Shown here piece by piece: positions 35,199 to 47,232 of a DNA stretch of 64,000 nucleotides (the stretch's first letter is position 1; every line of letters begins with the position of its first letter). The notes under the pieces were generated by a model, which saw only the letters and a list, made by a program, of their open reading frames with translations, was not told where the DNA came from and did no database searches. The stretch covers positions 71,251,982-71,315,981 of the forward strand of contig CM040430.1 in the NCBI GenBank assembly GCA_022702705.1, given 5' to 3'. A program made the position numbers and the translations under genes. The stretch comes from Papilionanthe hookeriana x Papilionanthe teres. Lineage: Eukaryota > Streptophyta > Magnoliopsida > Asparagales > Orchidaceae.

Positions 35199-36514
35199 AT
35201 GGATAATTTGCATAAAATCGGTGAAAATATGACAATGACAATAAGTGACGAGAAGGATGATTGGCGACAACCAATCATCCAATATTTACAAACTGGAAAA
35301 TTGCCTGAAAATAGTTCTATTGCCAATCAAATTAAACAAAGAGCATTATCATATGCTCTAATAAATGACGTACTTTATAAACGATCTTTTGATCAAATGT
35401 GGTTAAGATGTTTAAACCAAATTGAAGCTCGAGAGATTGTTAAGGAAGTTCATTCAGGTTTATGTGGTGCACATCAATCTGGGCCCAAAATGAAAATGAA
35501 AATAAAAAGAATGGGTTATTATTGTCAACAATGATGACCGATCGTCTTGACATTGCAAAGAAATGTCATCAATGTCAAATACATGGAGTAGTTTTACATC
35601 AACTTCCAAATGTCCTACACCCAACTATTGCATTATGGCCATTTGAATGATGGGGTACTGACATAGTGGGCCCTATAGATCCTCCATCCTCCAAGGGCCA
35701 TAAATTTATTCTGGGAGCTACTGACTACTTTTCTAAATGGGCAGAAGCAATACCCCTTCGAGAAGTCAAGGCAGAACAAGTTCTCCACTTCTTTAAAACA
35801 CATATCGTTTATAGATTTGGGATTCCTCGAAGAGTCATATCGGACAATGGATTGGCCTTCAAAAACACAAAAATGAATCACTTTATCCGGAGACATGGGA
35901 TTGATTGGAGATGTTCCACAATCTATTACCCTAAAGCCAATGGATTAGCTGAAGCTTTCAATAAAACATTGGTTCAAATCTTGAAAAAGACATTAAGTAA
36001 TAGCCCGAGACAATGGCATGAACAACTAATAGAAGCTTTATGGTCTTATAGAACTACATACCGAACTCCAACACGGTCTACACCATTTGCTTTGGTATAT
36101 GGTTCTGAAGCCATTTTGCCTCTGGAAGTCCAAATTCCTTCTCTCAGAATCGCAATAACCGATAAAATAACTGAAGAAGAAAATGTCAAGTTGCGACTTG
36201 AAGAACTTGAAAATTTAGAAGGCAAACGTCTGCAAGCCCAACTAAATCTTGAATTGTATCAAGCAAAAATGATACGAGCTCACGACAAACTAGTTCGCCC
36301 TAGAACCTTTCGAATCGGTGAATTAGTTTTAGTTCTTCGAAGACCTATACTAGCTCATCGAAAAATAGGTGGCAAATTCCAACCGATATGGGAAGGTCCA
36401 TATGTAATTGAAAAGACATATTCCGGTGGATCCTACCAAGTGGTGGATTGTCAAGAAGAAAGAATCCTACCTCCAATCAATGGGCGTTTTCTAAAGAAAT
36501 ATTACGCGACATAA
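35199..36514 (+). pseudogene. pol: Tat-2 integrase, broken
   Basis: The zinc-binding HHCC domain runs through VHSGLCGAH (near 35450) and CHQCQ (near 35566). A frameshift near 35530 and a TGA at 35648 interrupt it. The catalytic triad is intact: Asp 35660 (GTDIVGP), Asp 35843 (SDNGLAF) and Glu 35951 (GLAEAFNKT), with the D-E spacing of 35 residues. The C-terminal module includes GGKFQPIWEGPYVI (about 36367-36408), and the protein ends GRFLKKYYAT, a normal Tat integrase end. Confidence 0.92.
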
Positions 36515-36648
36515 AAAAAAAGAAATGAATAAAGACATATTTATAAACTGGGACAATAAATTCTCCTTTCAAAAATCATATTTGATGTTTTGTGACATCT
36601 CTTTCATTTGTTAAACAAACATTTGAAAATCTAAAATAATACTCTATC

Positions 36649-36661
36649 TTGATATTTTCAG
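36649..36661 (+). promoter_or_regulatory. Possible 3' splice site before the AlkB ORF
   Basis: TTGATATTTTCAG followed by GAAAAATG places a U-rich tract and AG six bases upstream of the ATG at 36667. Third ORFs of plant Ty3/gypsy elements can be expressed from spliced RNA, so this is a plausible acceptor. No donor was identified. Confidence 0.35.
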
Positions 36662-36666
36662 GAAAA

Positions 36667-37924
36667 ATGCCTGAAGACAGATTATTTTTCTCATTCTGAA
36701 ATAATATGACTTTTGCCTTAGACCGTCGACATATAGACGCGAGGACCAGAGTTCACTTTGATTTTGACTCGTTGCGAGTTGAATCCATATATCATGGATC
36801 GTTACTTTATCCGGTGAATCACAGTGAAGTTAATCCGCAAACACCTTTGATAGAATTCAAACTCCGACAACCCGAAGAATATGACTTCACAATCGGTGAT
36901 AGCTCGGATGAAACGGAATTCATGACCGCCCGGTACAAGGAGCATCAACGTCAGGAACCAAAAATCCGACGACAGGATTCACCAGATCGCAAAGACGAAA
37001 TCGCAATAAACGACTAAAACGACAAAAACAATTACAAGAAAAACAAGACATGGAAGATATGAGTCAGTTAAAATTGCGAATTATCAATACTCTGTTTGAG
37101 GAAATAATATCGGAAACGACAAATCTAGACCTTACAGAAAAAAAGGATGGCAAAGCAGTCGTCACTCCACCATCGGTCACACTCGCTCAATGTTTAAGAG
37201 TATCGGACAAAAAGAATCACTCGGAGGAAGAGATACGACGAATTCACGCCATTGAGTGGAGAACCTTCGAACAATATAAATATGTGAATAAAAGAACAAT
37301 AAATATTCCGGATGGTCTTAAACTTTTTACCAGAATATTTGATGAAACTGAACAAGCTGCTATAATCAACCACATCATAGAAGCCCGAGATCAGGGTAGA
37401 GCTGGACGCCTTCGAAGGAGGACCTATTCTGAACCTAGTAAATGGATTCGCGGTAAGGGTAGGCAAACCATTCAATACGAATGTTGCTATAACTATGCAA
37501 GAGACAGAGAAGGAAATCTTCCTGGGATTCTACGACATGAACAAGTTGACCCTTTACCCGTTGTGATAATCCAAATTATCAGACGACTTGTTACTTGAGG
37601 GATCATACCTACGGATTGTGTTCCCGATACTCGCATCATTAATATGTATGATAAAGGGATTGTATTACTCCTCACATCGACAGTCATGATTTTGAAAGAC
37701 CATTTTGTACTCTGTCTTTAATGAATCGTTGCTCCGTGATATTCGGAAGAGAGATACAAATCTTAAGACCCGGAGAATTTGAAGGGACATGCCGCGTCCT
37801 TTTAACCCGAGGATCAGTTCTTCTGTTCCAAGGGAACGGAGCAGATTTTGTAAAACACTGCATACCCAGTGTTAACAAGCCACGAATCTCCATCACCCTG
37901 CGACGAATGAAACCTAACAAATGA
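36667..37924 (+). pseudogene. AlkB-type 2OG/Fe(II) dioxygenase (ALKBH9/10-like) carried by Tat-2
   Basis: This third ORF follows integrase by about 150 bp. The N-terminal third (36667-37010) is unrecognised; then comes a basic stretch (near 37000-37047). The C-terminal half reads as an AlkB fold: GRLRRRTYSEP, a GRQTIQYECCYNYA segment (37453-37497), EQVDPLP, N-M-Y (37641-37649), HID (37673-37681) followed by SHDFERPFC, GNGADFVKH with the distal iron His at 37856-37858, and RISITLR (RxxxxxR, 37883-37903), which binds 2-oxoglutarate. This order and spacing match plant ALKBH9/10-type RNA demethylases. Breaks: stop at 36697, a shift near 36960-37000, a TGA at 37596 (Trp in relatives) and a one-base loss near 37656-37660. 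Catalytic residues survive. If once active, it would remove alkyl or N6-methyl marks from nucleic acid; the substrate is inferred. Confidence 0.85.
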
Positions 37925-38395
37925 CCAGACGGATATCAACCAATACCAGAGCTCGAAGGACTAAAGCCTTTGAAACTGCTGTGATCCCATAAATGTCTGA
38001 ACACCTGAAACATGTTCGACGAATGATGTTTTGGAGTGTAGGACGTTTATGGACGATCTGATAATCTCTAAATCTATGACATGATATGAAGAACTCTTGA
38101 CATATAATATATCTATAGTTGTCGATGTGTGACATATCGGTAGCTGTTGACATGTAAAATATCAGTAGTTTGTTGCAGTGTGCTTATATGATATGTACAT
38201 ATGTATGTACTCGTAAGCTTTTGTTTGCAATAAATATGTACTCGGTGACTTTTTATGGAAATAAAATGAAGTGTTGAAGAAAAATATATCCCCATTGTCT
38301 GTGATATGTCGACAGGTCCTGAAATCAATAAATGACAAAATGAATAATTTATGATAATCAAACATGAGAATTAGCTTTCGACCTATATAAGTCAA
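37925..38395 (+). other. Tat-2 3' untranslated region, first part
   Basis: There is no gene. It holds short repeats such as TTGACATATAATATATC, GACATATCGGTAG and GACATGTAAAATATCAG around 38095-38165 (a degenerate unit of about 30 bp). Minus-strand ORFs here are fortuitous. Confidence 0.5.
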
Positions 38396-38397
38396 AA

Positions 38398-38449
38398 CCC
38401 CAGCGGATATTCCCACCAAAAATATTAATGAGTTCGCCACTCTCTTCGG
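38398..38449 (-). other. Inverted, interrupted copy of the LTR-PBS junction
   Basis: On the plus strand CCCCAGCGGA (38398-38407) is followed, after a 24-base interruption, by GTTCGCCACTCTCTTCGG (38432-38449). This is the reverse complement of the Tat-2 junction at 28426-28450 (AAAGAGAGTGGCGAC, then TCCGCTGGGG). Confidence 0.6.
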
Positions 38450-39660
38450 TTATTGGATATAAGTCCTTTCCTGATACGGAAATCATGACTTTCCTCTAAC
38501 CAAATCTTGACATTGACATTTTTGAGAAATAGAAAATGACATCTATTTTCTCTCTTCGGTTATTGGATATAAGTCCTTTCGTGATACGGAAATCATGACT
38601 TTCCTCTAACCAAATCTTGACATTGACATTTTTTAGAAATATAAAATGACATCTATTTTCTCTCTCCGGTTATTGGATATAAGTCCTTTCGTGATACGGA
38701 AATCATGACTTTCCTCTAACCAAATATTGACTTTGATATTTTGAGGAAAATAGAAAATGACATCTATTTTCTCTATCCGGTTATTGGATATAAGTCCTTT
38801 CCTGATACGGAAATTATGACTTTCCTCTAACCAAATCTTGACATCGACATTTTGAGTAAAATATAAAATGACATATATTTTCTCTCTTCGGTTATTGGAT
38901 ATAAGTCCTTTCCTGATGCGGAAATTACGACTTTCCTCTAACCAAACCTTGACAACGACATTTTGAGGAAAATATAAAATGACATCTATTTTCTCTCTTC
39001 GGTTATTGGATATAAGTCCTTTCCTGATACGGAAATCACGACTTTCCTCTAACCAAATCTTGACATTGACATTTTTGAGAAATAGAAAACGACATCTATT
39101 TTCTCTCTCCTGTTATTGGGTATAAGTCTTTTTCTGATACAGAAATCACGACTTTCCTCTAACCAAATCTTGACATTGACATTTTTGAGAAATAGAAAAC
39201 GACATCTATTTTCTCTCTCCTGTTATTGGATATAAATCCTTTCCTGATACGAAAATCACGACTTTCCTCTAACCAGATCTTGACATTGACATTTTTGAGA
39301 AATAGAAAATGACATCTATTTTCTCTATCCGGTTATTGGATATAAGTTATTTCCTGATAAGGAAATTACAGCTTTCCTCTAACCAAATATTGACATTGAC
39401 ATTTTCAGGAAGATAGAAAATGACATCTATTTTCTCTCCAGTTATTGGATATAAGTCCTTTCCTGATATGGAAATCACGGCTTTCCTTTAACCAAATCTT
39501 AACACTGACATTCTGGAAAATAGAAAATGACATCTATTTTCTCTCTCCAGTTATTGGATATAAGTCCCTTCCTGACACGGAAGTCGTGACTTTCCTCTAA
39601 CCAAATATCAACATTGACATTTTGAAAAATGAAATATGGCATCTATTTTCTCTCCCAGTA
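38440..39660 (+). repeat. About 110-bp minisatellite in Tat-2 3' UTR
   Basis: Eleven units of 100-118 bp, each with GGTTATTGGATATAAGTCC, TGATACGGAAATC, GACTTTCCTCTAACCAAAT, CTTGACATTGACATTTT and AAATGACATCTATTTTC. Such hypervariable 3' UTR arrays are known in Tat-lineage elements, where they can seed satellite DNA. Confidence 0.92.
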
Positions 39661-39848
39661 AATCTCTTTTCAAATACAAGAAGAAAATCTCTTCTTAAAA
39701 CCGACAAACAAGACATCTGACATCCTCTAGGAGCGATATGACATTCACTCCTCTCCTAATCATTATGCGACATCTCTTGCACCACTCTCGTCAACGCTAA
39801 TATGTACGTAATACTTATATAGTATTCTACGCATATCAGGGGCTCTTT
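39661..39848 (+). other. Tat-2 3' UTR end with weak polypurine tract
   Basis: Non-coding sequence that ends ATCAGGGGCTCTTT before the 3' LTR. AGGGG (39839-39843) is the only G-rich run close to the LTR and may be the remnant polypurine tract. Confidence 0.4.
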
Positions 39849-41400
39849 AGTTGACCTCATTTTACAACGAGTCAACAACCTTATGACCTAAAAAGTCAAC
39901 ATTGGTCAACCGGTCAAACCGTACCTAATGACCTACCCCTGTTGACCCCATAGTAACCCTTTCGACCTAAAAAGTCAACATTGGTAAAAATGGTCAAACC
40001 GGACCTAATGACCAACCCCGTTGACCCCATAGGTCAACCTTTTGACCTAAAAGTCAACGATGGTCAAAATGGTCAAACCGGACCCAATGACCAACCCCGT
40101 TGACCCCATAGGTCAACCTTATGACCTAAAAAGTCAACATTGGTCAAAGCTGGTCAAACCGTACCCGCTGACCAACCCCGTTGACCCCATAGTTAACCTT
40201 ATGACCTAAAAAGTCAACTTTAGTCAAACCGGTCAAACAAGACCCGGTGACCAACCCCGTTGACCCCATAGTCAACCTTATGACCGAAAAAGTCAACTTT
40301 GGTCAAAATGGTCAAACTGCACCTAACGACCAACCCCGTTGACCCCATAGATCACCCTTATGACCTAAAAAGTCAACTTTGGTCAAACTGGTCAAATCAG
40401 ACCCAGTGACCAACCCTGTTGACCCCATAGGTCAACCTTATGACCTAAAAAGTAAACTTTGGTCAAATTGGTCAAACCAGAGCTAATGACATACCCTATT
40501 GACCCCAAAGGTCACCTTTTTGACCTAAAAAGTCAACATTGGTCAAATTGGTCAAACCAGACCTAATGACCTACCTTGTTGACCCCATAGGTCAACCTTA
40601 TGAACTAAAAAGTCAACTTTGGTCAAACTGGTCAAACCAGACCAAGTGACCAACCCTGTTGACCCCATAGGTCAACCTTATGACCTAAAAAGTCAACTTT
40701 AGTCAAAATGGTCAAACCAGACCTAATGACCTACCCTGTTGACCCCATAGGTCAACCTTATGACCTAAAAAATTAACTTTGGTCAAATTGGTCAAACCAG
40801 ACCTAATGACCTACCCTGTTAACCCCATAGGTCAACCTTATGACCTAAAAATTCAACTTTGGTCAAATTGGTCAAACCAGACCTAATGACCTATCCTGTT
40901 GACCCCATAGGTCAACCTTATGACCTAAAAAGTCAACTTTGGTCAAACTGGTCAAACCAGACCTAATGACCTATCCTGATGACCCCATAGGTCAACCTTA
41001 TGACCTAAAAAGTCAACTTTGGTCAAATTGTTAAAACCAGACCTAATGACCTACCCTGTTGACCCCATAGGTCATCTTTTTGACCTAAAAAGTCAACATT
41101 GGTCAAAATGGTCAAACCATACCTAATGACCTACCCTGTTGACCCCATAGGTCACCCTTATGACCTAAAAGTCAACTTTGGTCAAATTGGTCAAACCAGA
41201 CCTAATGACCTACCTTGTTGACCCCATAGGTCAACCTTATGACCTAAAAGTCAACTTTGGTCAAACTGGTCAAACCAGACCCAGTGACCAACCCTGTTGA
41301 CCCCATAGGTCAACCTTATGACCTAAAAAGTCAACTTTAGTCAAATTGGTCAAACCAGACCTAATGACCAACCCTGTTGACCCATAAGTCAACTCTTTCA
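39849..41400 (+). repeat. 80-bp W-box-rich array, 3' LTR copy
   Basis: About 19 units with an exact 80-bp period over most of their length (for example 40440, 40520, 40600). It has fewer units than the 5' copy, showing that array length has changed since insertion. Confidence 0.85.
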
Positions 41401-42341
41401 CCCAATGACACATTTAAAGCCCCACAATGACAAAATCACAAGTACTGGACATTTTGAAATTAAATTGATCAATTTGGGCTAACTTGGGTCAACCTAGGTC
41501 AAAATTGATCAACACCTATCTATTTTGATTAAAATAGATAAAAATGAAATAAAAATAATAAAATTAATCAAATAATTAATTTCAAAATTATTTTGATTAA
41601 TTAAAATGATTAATGATTTAATTTTCAATATTTTAATTAAATGACATAATTAATTAAAATGAAAATTAAATTAAAATCATAAAATGACAAAAATGATAAA
41701 ATTAATGAGTTATTAAATTGAAATTATTTTCAATTAATAAATTGATTAATAAAATATTTTCCAACAATTTTAATTAATAAAATAATTAATTAAAATGGGA
41801 AATTAAAAAGAAATGAAATGACATATAACCTTCTCATAATTAATTAGGCTAAATTCATCTTAAGGCTTAATTAAGCACATAATTAAGCCCACATTAAGAC
41901 CACTTAGCCATGGGTTAATACCCATCATGATGCATGGGGTGAGGTGTCACTCTCTCCTTCACCCTAAGCCTCATTTAGCCATGAGGTGGCCGGCCAACAT
42001 GAGGCCTCACCTCCCACCTCCCAAGCCACCCAATGGAAGGAAAACAATGCATGAACCCTCCCTTTACCATGGTTAGAAGCAATGATGAGGGATAAGCTTG
42101 TGTGTCACCATTTTCCAAGCTTAAGAGATGAGGTGTAAGCTCCCTAAGAAGAGTAGAGGGAGCTCACCATGCACCTCTTACATGAGCCAATGGGTGAGAG
42201 ACAAAACAATGGAAATCATCATGGAAAACTTAGGGAGAAGCATCAATGCCTATCTTCGACCAATTTCTTCACCCAATGGGCGGATAGAGGAGGTAACTAC
42301 TCACCTAGAACATCCTAAGTTAAGCCATAACCTCCCCTTGC

Positions 42342-42349
42342 TATAAATA
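42342..42349 (+). promoter_or_regulatory. TATA box of Tat-2 3' LTR
   Basis: TATAAATA is in the same context as 21575-21582. A 3' LTR promoter could drive transcription into the flanking DNA, here into the inserted Tat-3. Confidence 0.6.
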
Positions 42350-42873
42350 GGACCCCATGGCCGAACCTAGCAAGAAGAAGAAAAAAATTTAGGGAGAACT
42401 ATAGGCTGCCCAAATCCACTTGCTCCCAACATAAAAACTCTTCGTAAGAGTCTCGCAATCTTTTAGGATCAAATCCAAGCCATAGTTTGAGCCTATTTGA
42501 GCCAATTTGACCAAATTTCAAAAACAGCTCAAATTAGGCACTTCTTCAAAATTTCTCCCTAAGCCCGACTTCGGATCAAATTGCTCGCAACAATAACTTT
42601 CTATTGGAGTCCTAGAAGGCAACCATAAGGTCCGATCTAGCTTGATTTGCTTGTGGCAAAGGTATGGAATTTTTCTTTACAAAAAAAATCATATTTTCGA
42701 CATATCATGTGTTATACTAGCCCAGAAGTGTATCATCACCATATGGATGTATACTTCTCATCTAGATGATCATTTTAAAAAAGAATCACTCAATTTCATC
42801 AAGAAATGAGTGAGATATTGATGTTTAAAGTTTAATGGTTTGAAATAATTCATATTTTTATCTGAATTATCTC

Positions 42874-43010
42874 GGCCGTCCGATCCCGCGCCTTAGGGAT
42901 GGATGGTGCAGATGATTCACCGCGGTGTCCGCTGTTCGGCTCCCGCAGCAGATCCTCCCGCTCGTTCGACGCGTACGAGGATGCGCGTCGAACGGCGGTG
43001 AGTTTGGCGG
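42874..43010 (+). other. GC-rich hairpin island, 3' LTR copy
   Basis: The same series of stems as 22106-22240. Several differences (GGATGGT for GGACGGC; GCGCGTCGAACG for ACGCGTCGAACG) keep pairing through G-U wobble in RNA, but the second stem is disrupted (GTGCAGATGATTCACCGC). Confidence 0.6.
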
Positions 43011-43659
43011 CGGGATTTAATAAAAAAATCCCTTAAAACCTTAAAAACTTCAAAAATCCATATCTTTTGATCCAGAGGTCATAAAAATAACATAAAAATA
43101 CCTCTGCAAAGCTCTTAAAGAGGAGAAAATTATGAGATCAAAATCATAATTTTCTTCTGAGTATTTAATTTTTAATTAATTAAATACTCTCTGGAGTATT
43201 TTAATTATTAAAAATTATTTATAAATAAAAAAATTATGAAACTTTGAGGCATTTATCTTTATGTTCTTAAAAACCTTCCATAATTTTTCCAAGGACAGAA
43301 AACATGCCTACGACAATTTTCTTTAATTTTCAAGTTTCTTTATAATTATTTCAAATAATAATTATAAAAATTGAAAATTAGGGAAAATAAAAATGTAAAT
43401 GGCTAGAAATGATAGGCCAACAGACAAAAACCCTAAGAAAATTATTTCTAAGTCATATAAATCATTTTGAAAGGTATTTTGAAATTTAGGGTTAAAATCC
43501 TTTATTAATTAAATAATTTTAATCCTAAAAATACCCCTTTATAAATTTAACCTATTTTCATCAACAATCAAAGTTTGAAAATGGTTTTAGTCTATGATAG
43601 ACTAATGAGAAATTTCACTTAAGTCTAAAATAACCAAATTGGACTTAACTAAATTTAAA

Positions 43660-44520
43660 ATAACATTTAAACCTATTAAACCTTACTTAAATTAGGTTTA
43701 ATATAAAAATTAAATCTTAATTAAGTTTAAAGACATATTAAACTTAATTAATCAAAAATAAACCTTTTAATTAAGTTTAAAGACATAATAAACTTAATTA
43801 ACTCATTAAACCTTACTTAAATTAGGTTTAATATAAAAATTAAATCTTAATTAAGTTTAAAGACATATTAAACTTAATTAATAAAAATTAAACCTTTTAA
43901 TTAAGTTAAAGACATAATAAACTTAATTAACTCATTAAACCTTACTTAAATTAGGTTTAATATAAAAATTAAATCTTAATTAAGTTTAAAGACATATTAA
44001 ACTTAATTAATCAAAATTAAAACTTTTAATTAAGTTTAAAGACATAATAAACTTAATTAACTCATTAAACCTTACTTAAATTAGGTTCAATATAAAAATC
44101 AAATCTTAATTAAGTTTAAAGACATATTAAACTTAATTAATCAAAATTAAACCTTTTAATTAAGTTTAAAGACATAATTAACTTAATTAACTCATTAAAC
44201 CTTTCTTAAATTAGGTTTAATATAAAAATCAAATCTTAATTAAGTTTAAAGACATATTAAATTTAATTAATCAAAATTAAACTTTTTTTAATTAAGTTTA
44301 AAGACATAATAAACTTAATTAAACCCATTAAACCTTACTTAAATTAGGTTTAATATAAAAATTAAATCTTAATTAAGTTTAAAGACATATTAAACTTAAT
44401 TAATCAAAATTAAACCTTTTAATTAAGTTTAAAGACATAATAAACTTAATTAACTCGTTAAACCTTACTTAAATTAGGTTTAATATAAAAATCAAATCTT
44501 AATTAAGTTTAAAGACATAT
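43660..44520 (+). repeat. 130-bp array, 3' LTR copy (left part)
   Basis: About 6.5 units equivalent to 22890 onward, cut at 44520 by the Tat-3 insertion. The array resumes at 63479. Confidence 0.88.
44516..44520. other. Target site duplication, left (CATAT)
   Basis: CATAT directly precedes the TG terminus of Tat-3 and is repeated at 63479-63483 after its CA terminus. Confidence 0.85.
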
Positions 44521-44558
44521 TGTTTTCGCCATTTTTTTTCTCTTTTTTTATTTTAAAA

Positions 44559-44568
44559 GGAGTCGCCA
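44559..44568 (-). other. PBS-like motif inside Tat-3 LTR end
   Basis: The minus strand reads TGGCGACTCC, the first ten bases of the Tat PBS, about 40 bp inside the LTR terminus. It is repeated at 58236-58245 in the other LTR. Confidence 0.6.
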
Positions 44569-47099
44569 GCTTGTCAGTCGTCGTATACTTCCCCTATTCG
44601 AATAAATCTCCCTCCCGAATCAAATAAGTGATTCGAAGAGGAGAGGAACCGATTAAGAAGGGACATACGACAAAGTGACAAGCAAGAGAAAGAAAAACAT
44701 GGAGAGTCTACGTGCGATAAACCTCGCAAGGATAAGTCAAGCATGTCCGCCCAAACAAGATCGAGCAGAGGCACCTTGAACCAATATCCGCGAAAGAAGT
44801 ATCTACGTAGACTACCCATAACCAGAGAGTCAAGTGTATGTACCTGTTCTGGGGTCAAGAGCACTCCCAGAGGAACGTATTCCTAATGGTTAATTACATC
44901 TTGGGGGATACCCAAAAATACTCTCGATAAAAGGAGTTTCGCTTTATATTATCATAGACCTAGGGTATATGCAATCAAAGGGAGATTATTCCGTGTGGGA
45001 AAGTCTCGATGCTTCAAAGCTCTCGCTAAGCCATCAGGCAGAGACTGAGTCTCTCACATCCCAAATGGGGTAGCGGCTCATCAGCATACGAAACCCACAG
45101 AATAACCTAAATCATCTTGACGGGGGTTTCCCAACACGTCAAAGCACGTCTGGGCCATAAGGGCAGAGGACAAATCGTCGTATCCCAAACGGGCGGCAGC
45201 TCATCGACATCGGGCCGTCAAAATGATATCAACGAAGTCAAGGAGCGAAAGGTGCTCAACAGGGGAAGTTAAAGGAAGGAAGGAGTAATCCTAAAGGGGT
45301 AAAGGTAGCCAAGTCGGGGTATCACAAACCCGTCATCCAAAGCAGTAGGACCCTAACTCTACCCGAACGTGAAGGTAGTCGACCCAACACATCCTGAGCC
45401 CGGTCAGCAATCCAAGAATTGCATTATCCACGGGGACCTCGGTAGCCCTAAGGTCAAAGGAAGGAAACTCTATCCCGCGACTATAAGTCGGAGCTCCAAG
45501 AGGTGGGTCTCACACTCGCCAAAGTGGCAAGGATGCCTCGGAAAGAAGAGAAAGGGAGGTTCGGCTACAAAGCTGCAAACACTCTAAACAAAAGGACTTA
45601 CACCCCTTCTGGGTCGGGGAGCCTTCTAACACCCTAGGCGCACTAGACAACCACCTATAAAGGTATGCTGGGCCAGTCAGATTGGAGAAGCACAGGGACT
45701 CCTCCTTGGGACTTGCAAATATGAATGCAGTTATCTAGAGAGGTCCTTAAGTAATGTGGAGGCCCTATTAGTATGACTTGGGTGATAGCCATGCAATGCA
45801 ACCCATTTAAAATCCGGCTCGAAGGCCATGCAAGAAAGTAAAAGTGCATATTTTAAAATCTTGAATATTTTAATCCTAAAATTCATTTATCTTGAATATT
45901 TTATTAGGATTTTTAACATATTAAGTTTACAATTTTAGGGTTCTCAAAGAGCCTAAATGATATCGTGAAATCCCAGATCACAGAAAGAAACAAGGAAAAC
46001 ACATGCGAGCATGCAAATATGCAATAAAAGCAAGAAAGAAAGCACTCCATAATAAAATAAAATAAGCCAAAATGCCGCTGGACCGACAACATAATCCGTA
46101 AAAAGAAAAATGCGGTCGGACTCCGCATATACATGCCCGGTCCTAATTCTATACATCAATATAAAAATACAGAATTAAGATACGGGGCACGAGCATCTGC
46201 TCCTAGTCCCCTCCACGTGGTTCCTACGCCAAACGCCTTGGAACCCGTGCCCGTATCTTATTTCTGCTACAGGACACTCCTAGACTCTAAAAGTACAAAG
46301 AAAAAGAAAAAGACTCAATCCTGCATGAAAATAAGTGTTAGGGGGAAAAATTCACATGCAAATGACGTATAATGAGCCATGCTTTATAAATGGGGGAGCT
46401 AAATAGCACCTGCAAGCCAAAAATGTAAGAAATCATCACATGCTCCCCCCATAGCGGTACCTGTGTGTGTGTATAAATAAGCATGGCTCCCTGCAGAAAA
46501 GCATCCTAACATACTATCATACATATGCAGCATACAATCACAACACAGGCAAAGTGCAAAAGAAAGATACCTGGCTAGGGCAACCAATCCATCAAAGAAC
46601 AATAGCCAGGCATCAAAAAGACTACCTATCAACCTAAGTCCTAGCCTAGCACACCATCTAACGAAAGTGCACAAACCTAGTGCCTAAGTGCAGGGTAAGT
46701 CTGGGTATAGTATGACTTTGACGGGGTCTCCATACCGGCCCCGACCTAAAGATCCGAAGGATCTAAAGGGCGTCACGAAGAGGGGTGACACAAGTTAGAT
46801 CCAATGGATCCTTAGCACAATCATACTTTTGCCGATCCCGATGACTTAATTCGCTTTGCTCATTGGGATCAACCCAACAAGCAATGCTTGTTAAGGCATC
46901 ACGACCGACACGGGGTCACTCTCCTAACGAGTAGGACAAGCCATCGAGGAATGGGCAAGCAAACAGTCATGTAAGAAGCCCACATTGTGATTGCTCGACT
47001 GAAGTACAAAACAATCACAACGGGTGCCCAAAAGGGCAAGCACACACATCATGCAAAATGCAAGGATGCTACATGCAAAGAGAATGCACCAAAGTGGTG

Positions 47100-47232
47100 A
47101 TGGTGAGTATACCATAAAGGCAGTGACTCGAAAAGAGCGGGCATGCCGTGAAGGCAGCGGCCCAAAGGATGGGTATGCCAAGGAGGCATTGACCCGAAGG
47201 TGGGCATGTCGTAGTGGCAGCGGCCCGGAGGT
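47100..47232. repeat. Short GGCAGnGnCCCGAAGG-type repeat in Tat-3 LTR
   Basis: About three to four units of roughly 40 bp (GGCAGTGACTCGAAAAG, GGCAGCGGCCCAAAGG, GGCATTGACCCGAAGG, GGCAGCGGCCCGGAGG). Present also at 60778-60910. Confidence 0.65.

Larger units (their letters stand above)
39849..44520 (+). repeat. Tat-2 3' LTR, left part
   Basis: It matches the 5' LTR from 18766 in the same order: 80-bp W-box array (39849-41400, about 19 units), AT-rich segment, TATA box, GC hairpin island (42874-43010) and 130-bp array (from about 43660). It begins AG where the 5' copy begins TG. Tat-3 interrupts it at 44520/44521. Confidence 0.9.

Noticed and set aside
35633..35896. Minus-strand ORF over integrase
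   Set aside because: Antisense of the integrase catalytic core; composition explained by the sense strand.
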